Below, piece after piece: positions 25,113 through 36,055 of a DNA stretch of 64,000 bases. The DNA is from Isoetes taiwanensis (Eukaryota > Streptophyta > Lycopodiopsida > Isoetales > Isoetaceae), in contig JAJEKV010000012.1 of the NCBI GenBank assembly GCA_021234155.1, positions 5,831,789 to 5,895,788 of the forward strand, in the 5' to 3' direction. Position 1 is the first letter of the stretch. Every line of letters starts with the position of its first letter. The notes under the pieces are model-generated. The model saw nothing but the letters and a program-made list of their open reading frames with translations. It had not been told where the DNA came from and made no database searches. Made by a program: the position numbers and the translations under genes.

Positions 25113-25892
25113 ATGGAGAAGGATGCAAGCTACAACCAGATTACCTTCCCTGGCAGTCATGCGATTCAAATCTTTGACGGCACAGGTTTCCAGCAATGGA
25201 AAAGCAGAATGATCTTCATTCTCAAGGATGAAGGAGTTTAGGGAATTGTCAATGGCCAAGAACCTGCACCGGATGCCAAAGATATTGCTGATTTGCATGC
25301 TTGGCAGTGCTGAGATGACAAGGCGATGGCATATATCGGGCTCTCTTTAGCTGACTCTATCCTTGATTAGTTCCAACAAGAGAATAGCCATGGTTTGTGG
25401 CATGCTCTCATTGAGAAGCATGACCAAAAGACCCATAAGATTGGGCACTTGTATGCAGAGGTGATGGATATGTGCTGGGACGAGACTGCTGAAAGTCTTG
25501 ACGAGTTCTCGGATCACATGAAGCACACCTTCCAGCAGATTGAAGCTTTTGGAGAAGAGCATCAGATCTCACAATCGATGCAACTATTTTTCTTCCTCAG
25601 GTTATTACCTAATGCATTTGATTCTTTGTGCAGCAGCTTCATGCAAGACAAAGATATGGGCTTCCATCAAGCAATCACTTCTATTAAGGAGGAGATCATG
25701 ATGAGGCAAGATGCAGGTAAAGATAATCATGCCACTCTCTTTGCAGCAGGGCATTCAAAGACTCAATCTATCCTAAATGGGGATGAGCACGATGAGGAGG
25801 AGAAGCACATTGGCAGTAGATTATCTCTTCCTATTAAGCATGAAGTAGTGGATTTAGATCCTTCTACTGGACGATGCAGTAGCAGCCAATAA
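25113..25892 (+). pseudogene. Copia-type GAG (UBN2-like) with three stop codons
   Basis: From the ATG at 25113 the frame reads ITFPGSHAIQIFDGTGFQQW, the usual N-terminal FDG...W motif of copia GAG. It continues through ESLDEFSDHMKHTFQQIEAF and LPNAFDSLCSSFMQDKD, typical of the UBN2 gag region. In-frame stops stand at 25239 (TAG), 25311 (TGA) and 25368 (TAG); the frame is open from about 25371 to 25892. There is no CCHC zinc knuckle. GAG forms the virus-like particle of the element. With the stops this copy cannot make the full protein. Confidence 0.8.
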
Positions 25893-25896
25893 ATGG

Positions 25897-26637
25897 ATGC
25901 CAATTTCTGATATTCCAGCACCTTCCAAGCAAGGATTAATAGATACCTCAGCCATTGAGCTAGGATATCTTGATGTGGCCTTCCTCTCCCCATTTTCAGG
26001 CAATGTAGCAATACTTCATCAAGTGGCATTCATTTCTGATACTTTGGCAGCGTTTATGCAAGGAGGCATTCAGGTTCTAACACCTGATCAGCTGATTTTT
26101 CTGTTCGGATTACAGAAACTTCCAGCACTTCCAGCACTTATAGCACTTCCAACACTTCCAGCACCTGTTATGGCACTCAACTCTATTCTGTTTTCAGATC
26201 AAGGAGAAGACCTTAATTCATTTGATTGTGAAGGAGTTGAATATGCATCATATATGATCATGATTCCAAAGCAAGGAGGAGTAGTTGACTCTTTACTTCT
26301 AGCAACACTTGATCAAGGTCAAACGAAGGTACTAAGGTTTGATCTTCATGGAGAATTTCGACCTAGCATTGTTGCAGTAGCTGCATTTATGGTTGTTGAA
26401 TCCATAAGTCTTAACGAAATACTCATATCTGATGCTTCTATTGCCTATATCGAGGCTATGCATGAAAATAGTTTTCATGTTCCTCTTGGCAAAACAATGG
26501 ATATCAAAGACAACCTCTATCGACTTATTATTCCTGATACAGTGGTTGATCAGCAGGTCTATTTACCTATCAGAGAGAATAGAGTTGATCTCTTCATGCA
26601 AACTTGGTTTTTGAACTTTTCAGATGACCCTGATTAA
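25897..26637 (+). CDS. Unknown 246-residue frame in the pol position of the LTR element
   Basis: An uninterrupted frame starts 5 bp after the gag stop, in another phase, and runs to 26637, just before the purine tract. It holds a Pro/Ala/Leu repeat (LPALPALIALPTLPAP, about residues 69-84), an acidic middle (DQGEDLNSFDCEG) and the conserved-looking FDLHGEFRPSIVAVAAF. I see no retroviral protease DSG, integrase HHCC or DDE, YxDD, or RNase H motifs. It could be an acquired accessory frame, a rearranged pol remnant read in a novel phase, or chance. Its length compared with the stop-ridden gag is notable. Confidence 0.4.
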   Translation: MPISDIPAPSKQGLIDTSAIELGYLDVAFLSPFSGNVAILHQVAFISDTLAAFMQGGIQVLTPDQLIFLFGLQKLPALPALIALPTLPAPVMALNSILFSDQGEDLNSFDCEGVEYASYMIMIPKQGGVVDSLLLATLDQGQTKVLRFDLHGEFRPSIVAVAAFMVVESISLNEILISDASIAYIEAMHENSFHVPLGKTMDIKDNLYRLIIPDTVVDQQVYLPIRENRVDLFMQTWFLNFSDDPD

Positions 26638-27029
26638 GTGACGAAGATTCAGATCTTATCTCTAGGAGGAGGAGGCTGAGCATGGAGATGGCGATCTCTC
26701 ATCAAGGAGGAGTGTCGAGATATATGATATCGAGATCACCATCTTGCTGCTAGACGTGATGTCACAGCACTGACAGCACTCAGCACATAGTTGCTGACTA
26801 AGCACTTATCAACACTGAGCACCGACCTAACTAAGTAACGGCAGTTATTAGTGGGCGGTGGTTGAACGGCTAATACTATTCTTAGTATCACCGTTTTGTT
26901 TATATCATTGTACTTTTGTATTGATATACACCATTGAATACAATTCCATTTGCCTTTGTTTTGGGAGCTTGCACTCTCAGATATTGGTGTGCATCCCCTT
27001 CTCTCCCTTTCTTGGTGCAACCTTGACAT

Positions 27030-27240
27030 GGTATTTAACTATGTCTGGATGTGTCAAATATTGCATTTGGCACTCCATTGCAATTTTGTGACATGAGTTT
27101 CTCTTGGACTATTTTTTGTGGGTGGTGCTGTTTCTTTCCACCCTGATGGGGACGCAAATTTCTATTTATCATGGTTTTTCTTCCACCCACTGGGTGAAGC
27201 TTTTTCTCCACCCTCCGGGTGATGCTATCTTCTCTTTTTC
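27030..27240. repeat. Copy C segment inverted relative to 20930-21115
   Basis: Begins at the right LTR border with atgtctggatgtgtcaaata and ends with CCACCC-GGGTGATGC hairpins. It is the mirror partner of the segment near the left end of copy C. Confidence 0.75.
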
Positions 27241-28015
27241 ATGTATTGTTGATTTTCCTCATTACTAATCGCTCACATCGATTTGAGTGCTTGTTGTTGT
27301 GCAGCTTGCTGCTTCACCGTCATGCTCATTCCTTTGGTCCTATCATTAGGCGTTCTTTTATATTTTACATTTCAGCAGGCATTCTTATTTTTCTAACATG
27401 TCCCTTCCAATAGTCCTTGTGTTTTTGGTTCATTTATCATGTCCACTACTGTTTTTTGCTTTAGTATTTCAGACCCTACATATGGCCCTTCGTCACTTTA
27501 CCTAGTCATTGTATTTTCATTTATCCTTTTCTACTATCTGGCTTACCTCCTTGCACTCTATCCTAACCTTGGCATTTTTGACCTGCATCTTCTCTTTTTC
27601 ATTGGCCATAACCTCACCTTTGACTACTTCACCCTCATTTTGCTCGATTTATGAGGATTCACGTTAACCTTAATCTCAATTCTTCCTCTTAACCTTGCTC
27701 TTGTTTGTGCTAACATGTCTACAACTTCTTCCTGATATCATGGCTTTAGGCATGGGGCATTCTTTTTCTTATGATATCAACACCCATGTCTACGCTGCTA
27801 ACTTGCACCAGACCTACACTTCCCTTCTTGACTTTCCTCTTGATTTGTGCTGACATATCTGCCACTTCTACCTCAATCTCCTCCCTATTTCAACGCACAC
27901 ATTGGGAGTTCTTGGGGGGTTCCACATGATGTTGCGTGCGCTCACGGTCGCTAGCGCTCCTCTTCTTCTCACTCTCGCTACATGCTTCGTGACCCAACTC
28001 AACGCTTGGAGGTTT

Positions 28016-28158
<143 letters not shown>

Positions 28159-28159
28159 C

Positions 28160-29057
28160 TCTCTCTCTATTTTTCTTCTCTTGTCGTTCCATTTAAATTT
28201 TTTGCAACCTTTTCTGTCCCATTGAAGTATTTTGTGACATGTTTTCCACCTCTTTGTCCTTTGTGGCTAAATTTCTTATATGTATATTATGTATTTGGTT
28301 TTGGTCCTATACTTGGATTTGAATATCTGGGGTTGCGTTTAAGATTTTTTCTTCTTTTTTGGCATGATCATCCGGGAGCTCTAGTGTTTGTTGGTTCCTT
28401 TGTTCACTTTATTAGCACAATTATTTTGTTGCTTCACGAAGTTGTATTCTCTGTTCTTGAACATGGGTGATGGGTGATGTTGTTAGGTGTACCAATTTTA
28501 TGGATTTGGGAGATTCTTTGTTTTCGTTAGCTCCACTTTGTCATATTCGCATTAGGTTTATTTTTCCGTGAATAGCTTTGCTCATAATATGTAACATTAC
28601 ATACTCATTGTGTTTTCATTTCCTTTAACATGTACTTTCCCTCGTTGGCTTTCTTATTGCAGACCATCTGTACGGCACTAGCTTTGCTCACCATATGTCC
28701 TTCTACGTCGTCATTCTACCATATGGCTAACCTCCTAGCACTCCACTGGGACCTCGTCGATGTAGTGAGGTTGAGGATACAAACCCACAAGCTATAGAAA
28801 AATAAAGATATGCTTTAAATATAAAAATACCACAATAAATCTAGAAGAACGAAATGGATGCATTAATTTAATGGGTTGAGGCATAGGGTGTCAAATAAAG
28901 GATCAACATTAGAGAAGCAAGAGAGACGTAGATAATAAGGGTCAAATGAATATCTGTAAATGAGCATGCAGATAATAGAATAGAAGAAGCTTGTTCAAAT
29001 ATGAAAGGATCAAAAAATATAAATTGGCAAGAGGAGCCCAGTTAAAGCTATCTATGA
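28160..29057. repeat. Right arm of copy C: inverted to 21890-22590, then direct repeat of 23028-23312
   Basis: 28200-28475 and 28560-28760 are inverted relative to the left arm. 28772-29057 is the direct copy of 23028-23312. The switch in orientation occurs near 28765 (gtgaggttgaggatacaaac). Confidence 0.8.
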
Positions 29058-29229
29058 TGAGAGGATAACAACATAAGTAGATGAGATGAGGCCCGGGAAA
29101 GCGAAGTCTGTACGATGACTACAAGAGAAGAAGCATACGTTAGCAGGAATATTAAACTCAACCAACTAAAGCTAAAACAAATGGGTTAGCGGAAATATTA
29201 AACTTAACCAACTAACGCGAAAACCAAAA

Positions 29230-29296
29230 TAAATTGACAGTACCATGGCTCGAACCCTCATCCATAAGATGACAAACCTACACCCTAACACGTCAA
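29230..29296 (-). other. tRNA-like remnant (possible SINE or tRNA pseudogene)
   Basis: Read on the minus strand, the segment has GGTTCGAGCC, a match to the B box / T-arm consensus, preceded at about 35 bp by GTTAGGGTGTAGG that loosely resembles a D-arm region. No full cloverleaf can be drawn, so a working tRNA is unlikely. Confidence 0.25.
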
Positions 29297-29810
29297 CCGT
29301 CTGTTATCTGTGCAAAATACAAAAAGCAATCGAAGGATGCCATCCGAAAAAACAACTTGGACCCGAGATGCATGCGAGAAACGTGACTCCTTCAATTGAC
29401 ATGCATAAATCAGCCAGCATGCATGAGGCAATTATGTTAAGGAAGACTGAATCACACCTGGAAAATACATAGAAACCGACAAAGCAAGATGAAGACTTCT
29501 CAGATGCCGGAGCAGCCCAAATCGCTATGAATTGATTCGATTCTGATGAATCTTCCCTGCATGCAACAAAATACTGCAAAGAAAGATACCAGGGCCGCCT
29601 TCAACCATTGGTGTCCCTGTGAGGAAAAACCTGTCTGTTATCTGTGCAAAAAAACGAAAACAATCGAGGAGTTCCATCCGAAAAAAAACAATCTAGACTA
29701 GATGCATGCAACAAAAGCGACTCCTTCAATTGACATGCACAAATCAACCAGCATTCACGAAGAAATTGCGCGAAGAAAGAAGAAATCACGCGTCAGATTG
29801 TGAATCCTCT
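29296..29810. repeat. Diverged direct duplication (~165 bp units)
   Basis: 29296-29460 and 29633-29810 share gttatctgtgcaaaa, catccgaaaaaa, gatgcatgc and actccttcaattgacatgca in the same order with many substitutions. It lies inside copy C near its right end. Confidence 0.7.
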
Positions 29811-30115
29811 GCATAGCATGCAAAGCAAAGAAATTTCTTTCAAGAAACCGTGAGAAAGAGCAAGCGAAAAGGGAAGGAAAGAGGGAGAGCAATCTAAAAG
29901 GGCAGAAAAGAGGAAGAGCAATCTAAAAGGGAAAAAGAGAAAGAGCAAATCTCCAAAGAGGAGAAAGGAGGATGGATAGAGCCAAGGGAAGCAACGAGAA
30001 TAGAAGAAGAGCTGCTGTGAGAAGATGCCGATAACCGGTCCGAAAGAGGAAAAAGCCTTATATAGTAGCTCGTCCTTCCCAGAATGGCGATCCGATGGCT
30101 CGGATTGATGCTATT

Positions 30116-31500
30116 ATATTGAGATGGAAAACTAATTTGTTGGCTTCAATAACATGGAGAAAACTTGCTTTTCTTCATTTCTGTTAGACCATATGAAGTA
30201 ATGCATTGATTGAACGATATTCCAGGTTTGACAACAACTAGAGACTCTCTAAACAAAGTATAATCCTTTCGTGACTGTTCATCACAGGTTCCGATCTTTA
30301 TAGGCCCATTATATTTCGATTTTGGCGTTGTTGCAGTTGGTTGGCATACAAAAGATCAAGGATTTAGATTCTGATGCTTCTAAGCTATCAAATACAGGTA
30401 TTATATGCTTTCTTGATCCCAACCATCTGCCATAAAGGTCATCCTAGTTTCGCTTTGTTTTCCCTCTTATGCAATATAACATGGGCAAAACCTTATGTTT
30501 CCGGCTGGTCATTAGCAGTATTTGCAGCCTATCTAGTGAAGCGAGACATGAAAATTCAAATGATAATAGTATATATAAAGTGTGTCAACTAGGCAAAGCT
30601 TCTAGGGTATGTTGTCTGCCATCGTTTTAAAAGAGATGCAGCTAGTTTAATCAAGTTTATGATCTATTGTTGGTCTTACTTTGACTCTTGCATATAGCGG
30701 GTTTAAAGACCATTGCTGCCATGAGTGGTGGGCAATGGAACATTTTGCATTTGCACTCTATTTCTCATTCCTATTCAGATTCTTGCAATAGAGGGTTTAA
30801 TTATTGCCATTAATGGACAATGCATTACTTTCCATTTACAGCTTATTCCCTCATCTGGGGGTTGCAATAAGTTGAACTCCCATCAAAGCACACTTTGTAT
30901 CAATCTTGTTTTTCGATTTTATCATGCATGTAATCATTTTTTATGCAATATGTCGTGCACATTATTATGACTATTTTTTGCAGCTTCTTGCATGCCCAAA
31001 TGGTACTAAAGCTCGTATTGTATTTCCTCCTTTAACATCCTCTAACAAAATGAGAATACACGTTCAAACTCTAAATTTTGTAAATACCTAACGTGTTGGT
31101 GTTTCATATGAACAAAAAATCGCCTGATTCTGAAATATCTTCAAAAAAGTGTAGGCGGAAGAGGAGGGGGTCCAATGGCCTCCATTGTGAACCGGGTCCC
31201 CTTCCTAGCGTGCACGGGGTTTCCATCAAATTCTTTAGAGCTTTTCAAGAGATTTAAGAGGCAAACATGGCAGATGTCTATATTCTCAGAAAGCCCTTTC
31301 AAATAGCTTTCAAATGCACGTGTTTATGTGTTAAACAGAGATAAGTCGCATTTAATTAAAGTGGGTCTCATTCCATTCCCACTTTTTTTTGGAACCCTGT
31401 TATTTTACACGAAAAGGACGAGAGAAATTTTTAAAACTGCATTATTGCTTTAGAAGATGCATGTTTTCCTATGTGAAAGAAATGGTTAAGGAAAATTACG
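30116..31500. other. No gene recognised; possible isolated exon
   Basis: Mostly short frames. A candidate exon ends at a donor near 30400 (LVGIQKIKDLDSDASKLSNT|gtatta), but no family is recognised and no partner exon is found. A GC-rich patch lies at 31145-31225. The motif cgcatttaattaaagtg (about 31348) recurs inverted near 36183. Confidence 0.35.
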
Positions 31501-31507
31501 TGGTCTA

Positions 31508-32076
31508 CTTTTCTCGGTTAGTGAGTCGAGAAGATAAAGAGCACAACTAAAACCAACGAAAATGCTCTCTGTAAACAAAGTGCTGCTCTTCCCTGAATTT
31601 TTATTCATAATTAATTTCATTACATTGTATTTTACAATGGTTGAAGATACCATGATGGTCGGGCTGACACAAATATTACATCATCTTCACACACAGACCA
31701 CCTACTGGGAACAACATGCAGAGGAAGGTCTGAGGTGTTCCAAGCCACAAGAGCAACTTGAAGAGAATAGAAATCTGAACACGCTAGCCTAACCAATGCA
31801 TGTCACCAACCTCTTCTTGTCCCCTTTCCTCAATGAAGGGGTCTTTCCATGGCTCCCAATCATGTCCTTTCTGTTCGCGATCTGTACCGGGAAAGGCAAA
31901 ATCAAGTTAATGCAAGTGATTCTACAGACAATACAAATAAGAAAACAACCAGTTCTAAGGGCTATTTCTGAAGAATGTAGGTATGAGGCCCTTTCTCGAC
32001 TGGCGAGTCGAGAAAGGCCCTAAGGCCCTTCTGAGGGCCTTTCTCGACTCGCGAGTCGAGAAATGTAGCTTAGAGC

Positions 32077-32111
<35 letters not shown>

Positions 32112-32561
32112 CTTTTTTTTTCTAAGTAGGAAAAAAAACGTTTTTTGAGGACGTCAAGAAAGGCCCTCAAGGCCCCTCTGAGGGCTTTTCTCGACTCACG
32201 AGTCGAGAAATATAGCTTAGCGCCCAAAAAATAAAATAAAAAAATAAAAATTCCCCTTTATTTTCAAGTAGGAAAAAAAAAATTTTTTGAGGGCCTTTCT
32301 CGGCTCGCAAGTCGAGAAAGACCCTCAAGGCCCCTCTGATGGCCTTTCTCGACTCGTGAGTCGAGAAAGGTAGCTCAGAGTGAAAACGCAAGCCTGAGGG
32401 CCTTTCTCGACTCGCAAGTCGAGAAAGGCAACTTAGAGTGAAAAACGCAGGTCTGTGGGCCAATTCTGTGGAAAAGGCAGGTTTGAGGAACTTTCTCGAC
32501 TCGCAAGTCGAGAAAGGCAGCTTAGAGTGAAAAACTTAAGTCTGAAGGTCTTTCTCGACTC
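31508..32561. repeat. Array of long palindromes, TTTCTCGACTCG / CGAGTCGAGAAA
   Basis: Nearly perfect palindromes occur at 31991-32016, 32040-32063 (perfect over 24 bp), 32187-32210, 32295-32320, 32344-32369, 32402-32427 and 32491-32516. A half site lies at 32550-32561 and a more diverged copy at 31508-31533. Spacing is 48-150 bp. Spacers share TAGCTTAGAG and AACGCAGGTCTG motifs, and two larger units carry A-runs (32080-32108, 32222-32290) followed by AAGTAGGAAAAAAAA. Each palindrome can fold into a 12-13 bp stem without a loop on either strand. Confidence 0.9.
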
Positions 32562-32620
32562 AAACATGTAATCAAACATGCAACAGTGTCGCAAACCTAC
32601 TTGCCTACAAACATAGTTTC

Positions 32621-32764
32621 TATCTCCAATATTATGGAGCACAAATCATGACTAATGGGATTTTAATATCTCCAAAATTATGGAGCACAAATCATGACTA
32701 ATGGGATTTTAATGTCTCCAATATTATGGAGCACAAATATGCTTGAAAAAAATGGGATTTTAAT
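32621..32764. repeat. 46-bp tandem repeat, three copies
   Basis: tatctccaatattatggagc begins each unit (32621, 32667, 32713), and each contains a CTCCAATATTATGGAG inverted repeat. The units directly follow the palindrome array. Confidence 0.85.
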
Positions 32765-33263
32765 AATAAGACGAGCTAAACAATATAATATGATATAAAT
32801 AATATATAACATATGGCATTAGAATTTATATATAACATTTAAATCCATACCCATTGGCCTTAGATAAATTCGAAATTTGAAATTTAAAAGGAGGAAGAGG
32901 GGGGAGGGGGGGATTTGGTACATACCTTTGAAAAAGAAGAGATTTAGGACAATGTCCTAAAGGTTCAAACTATATCATCTGGTTGGCTGGCCGACTGGCT
33001 CCAGTCCCCACAGGGCCCTAAGTTATAGAATATGTAGAAGCACCTCATGCACACGCACAAAAAGAGAAATTGGGGGTGTATAAATAATTGTCAAATTAAA
33101 ATACTATATTAACATTTATTTTATACTTGTTTTTTCAACGTATTTTTTTACCCCGCTTTTTTTCTATACCCCGCCATCTTGTCCCGCCCATGCTTGGAAT
33201 TTAAAATTTGGTACATACCTTTGAGACGAAGATTCTTTGTACCACTTGGACTCTTTTGTTTCA

Positions 33264-33309
33264 GGAAGAAGCTCCCATAGCCATCCGGAAGAAGCTCCCA
33301 TAGCCATCC
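33264..33309. repeat. 23-bp direct duplication
   Basis: ggaagaagctcccatagcc plus atcc occurs twice in a row. The rest of 32770-33639 shows no gene. Confidence 0.85.
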
Positions 33310-33638
33310 ATTGCCAAAGCGTGGGACCTGCTCAGACAGATCAACAGGCTTCTTACCCACAGAAAATCGTTGGGTTTATGCCCTGCTCAGAAGGTCTTGC
33401 TGATTGGCTGTTGTGTTGCCCCTTTTTTTTCCTTATGAGCATCGTCCCCTGATCAAATCATATCGTCTTAGCCCTGCAGACCAAGAAAGGGAAAATGTTG
33501 CTCAGATCCGACCATGTTTTGGTGCAAGATCCGGCTTTGGCTGCGCGTTGTTTCTGTGGCTGCTCGTTGGAAGATCCGACCATGTTTTTGTGGGAAGAAC
33601 TAGTATGGCGGAGCTATGGAAAATATAAAGTCTGAGAG

Positions 33639-34925
33639 GTTTTTTTTTTTTTTTTTTTTGAAGGACGCCAAGCTTTATTCACCAACTAGAAACCAGAGCA
33701 ACATAAATGCAAAGACAGGGATTATAACCCCGATGGACAAAACCGATCCAACCGAAAGCACAACCACCGCCTATGCAAAAAGAATGAATCAAGGTAAGTA
33801 TGCGGACAAGATTTTTTCTTCTCTTGATCAAGAGAAGAACAATTGTAAGCCATAACAATTTTATCTTGCACTCAATCGAAGAACAACCTCATCTGCAGAT
33901 CTATGCCCTTAAAGATAAACAACCTCCTTCTCTTCCAGATTGACCATAAAAGCCAGCCACATGCGAGATGAAAAGCTCGTTTCGTTGTTTTTGGGCCAAG
34001 CATCGGATAGATAGCAAGCAAAATTTGCCGGCTAGATCGAGACGTGCCAAAAAAGGGTCAACAACCAAGACCATACCGCCAAGCCTCTCACACAAGAAAA
34101 AAAACAATGCTCAATACTCTCAACCCTTTGCCGGCATAAAGGGCGTAGCTCTGAAATCCGATTATCCATTTTATGGACTAACCCAGTTGACTCGAGGCAT
34201 CTATGGATCACTTGCCACCACAAAACTACTACTTTGGGGTGAAGCGGCTTATCCCATACCCATATCCAAACACTTTTCCATTGTGGTTTGAGGGACTAAG
34301 ATGCCATCTATTAGATGGAGGCGGGGATTTCAGAATGCACAAGCAATTTATACACGTACAGAAGACACAAACCGCCTGGCCGGATATCCCGATGGCAACC
34401 CCATATGACTACCTCAATGCGGGACCGTAATCCCGTGGCAACAATGCAAAGAATATGATTCCGTTACTCTGTCCCCATCTCGTACAACAAGAACTTTGTT
34501 CTAAATGCTTCCCATGACATGAGATGATCGGACTCATACCAAGCTGCAATAGTATTGATACCAAATGCTACCCATCGCCGTTGTGTCTTTGGATGAACAA
34601 CCACACTTAGAGGCACATTCTCCGGAGTGTCACGCAAAGGAATCCACCAAAGCATGGAGTGGACAATCAAGACATGCCTCGGGATTAATATGGAAAAGAG
34701 ACCGACAAAGTCCCAAGCCGCAAGCAACCCCTTTAGAAAGGGAGAAGCATTAAGATACGGATGCATATGATAAAGCAAAGCCCAAGGAAGGAGGGGCTTA
34801 ATGGAGGCCTTATGAAATGGGAGACAATGCTGAATCGACTGCACCAACAACCTCAGGCCAGGAGAATCATCCTTACCAATGAAAATCCTCCAAATGAACT
34901 TTGATATCATCAGAGGTTTGCATCT
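33639..34925 (-). pseudogene. LINE 3' fragment with A tail, minus strand
   Basis: A T run at 33639-33659 is the A tail of a minus-strand LINE. Upstream on that strand are zf-RVT remains at 34223-34032 (WWQVIHRC, LCRQRVESIEHCFFSC) and the reverse-transcriptase C-terminal region at 34949-34464 (PYLNASPFLKGLLAAW, TQRRWVAFGINTIAAWYESDHL). The second part is open for 161 codons; the rest is frameshifted. It belongs to the same family as the split LINE at 10045-18671 and shows what that copy looked like before its transposon insertion. The 5' end is truncated, as is usual for LINEs. Confidence 0.85.
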
Positions 34926-34945
34926 TTTTCTCCATCGATAGCTAA

Positions 34946-35000
34946 TCATTCTTCACAGATCATTCTTCACAGATCATTCTTCACAGATCATTCTTCACAG
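34946..35000. repeat. 14-bp tandem repeat (tcattcttcacaga) x4
   Basis: Four uninterrupted copies, at the 5' truncation point of the minus-strand LINE. Confidence 0.9.
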
Positions 35001-35174
35001 GCTTATTTGCAGATTACAGAGCCATGGCAAGAAGCCGATATAGGAGGAATTTTTTTTTGACTAATCGCAGTATCCGTCAGAAGAACGATAGCTAAGAACC
35101 TTGGAAGTAGGGCGGTGAAAAATGGCAGCAGGTCTACCGCTATGGCCTGGCTATGGCTATGGCCGCCGGATTTC

Positions 35175-35604
35175 CTAGCTCTTCTTGGGGTCGGCGATGG
35201 CGATGCTCCATATTTCGCTGGAGCTGGAGATGCCGAAGCTTTGTGCCATGGCGAGCTTCAAAACCTCGCCGGCGTACTTGGTTCTTCCTCGTCTAAAATC
35301 ATGTCGCTTTTCCATTTTTCTGCCATGTACTCTAGCACCGCTTCTACGCGGCCACATCCGCTGGCGGTATTATCAGAGGATTTTGATCTACTTTCAGCTT
35401 CTTTAAACTCTCTAACCTCCCGAAATTTGCCAGTAGTTCTTTGATTTGATTGTCGCCGAAACATCCTGATATGACCATGGATTTAGCTTTGCCAGATATA
35501 AGACAAAAGCGAGAGATTAACTGTGATTTTTGCTGGAGAACACTATGTCGATTCGATTCCCCTCTGAGACTGTCTTGTAAAAAATATTTGATATATATAC
35601 GCAA
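35175..35604 (-). pseudogene. Plant intracellular Ras-group LRR (PIRL) C-terminal fragment
   Basis: Minus-strand frames read NQIKELLANFGRLESLKKLKVDQNPLIIPP, the last leucine-rich repeat and end cap typical of PIRL proteins. Next, in the following frame, comes VEAVLEYMAEKWKSDMILDEEE, and in the third frame VLKLAMAQSFGISSSSEIWS to a stop. Two frameshifts (near 35350 and 35270) separate otherwise well-preserved pieces. PIRLs are soluble LRR proteins with roles in pollen and plant growth. Only about the last 110 residues are present, without visible introns, so a retrocopy or a terminal exon fragment is possible. Confidence 0.7.
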
Positions 35605-35679
35605 AAGACTGTCCTCTAAGACAATTGATTTTGTATTTTACAGAATCCTGCCCATTCTCGCTTCGTGAGGCGAGAAAAA

Positions 35680-36055
35680 ACTTTTAATTAATTAATTATA
35701 TTATTAAGCTATTTAGTTATATTATTTAATTAATTACATTTATTAATTATCGAATGGTTGTTTAGCCATGGAACCCCTCCTCCCTCCCTTCTTTTCTCAT
35801 GTTCCCCCTTTTGCCCCTCCCCATATCCCACCCCTTTTGCCCCTTTTGCCTCTTTGCTCTCCCCCTTTGCCCCTCCTCCTCTTCCCCATGTCCTGCCCCC
35901 TCCCCTTTGCCCTCCCCTCCCCCCCCAATTTGCTCGACCCCTCCCCTTTGCCCTTTTGCCCTCCTCGTGCTCCTTTGCCTTTCCTCTCCCTCCCTACCTC
36001 CTATCTCCCCTTCCTTCCTACTCTTCTTTCTCCACCATCCCCGTTCATTTTCTCG
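35680..36055. repeat. AT-rich stretch followed by a ~290-bp polypyrimidine tract
   Basis: 35683-35755 is TTAATTAATTA-type DNA. 35762-36055 is almost wholly C and T on the plus strand, with repeated CCCCTTTTGCCCCT and CCTCCTCTTCCCC motifs. Open frames in it (Pro/Ser/Leu-rich on one strand, Glu/Gly/Lys-rich on the other) are composition artefacts. Confidence 0.85.

Larger units (their letters stand above)
24747..27028 (+). mobile_element. Copia-type LTR element without pol (TR-GAG-like), 2,282 bp
   Basis: Two 316-bp LTRs, 24747-25062 and 26713-27028, begin TGTCGAGATATATGATATCG and end CA, differing at only a few positions. The target duplication is TGCTA/TGGTA (4 of 5). The primer-binding site TGGTATCAGAGC follows directly at 25063-25074 (initiator Met tRNA), and a purine run AAGGAGGAG lies just before the right LTR. 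The interior is only 1,650 bp: a gag-like frame and a second unknown frame, with no protease, integrase, reverse transcriptase or RNase H. It must rely on enzymes from another element. It is inserted in copy C and separates 24740 from its continuation at 27034. Confidence 0.9.

Noticed and set aside
31991-32561. CRISPR array
   Set aside because: The repeats are palindromes with irregular spacing and mutually similar spacers, no cas genes are present and the DNA is eukaryotic.
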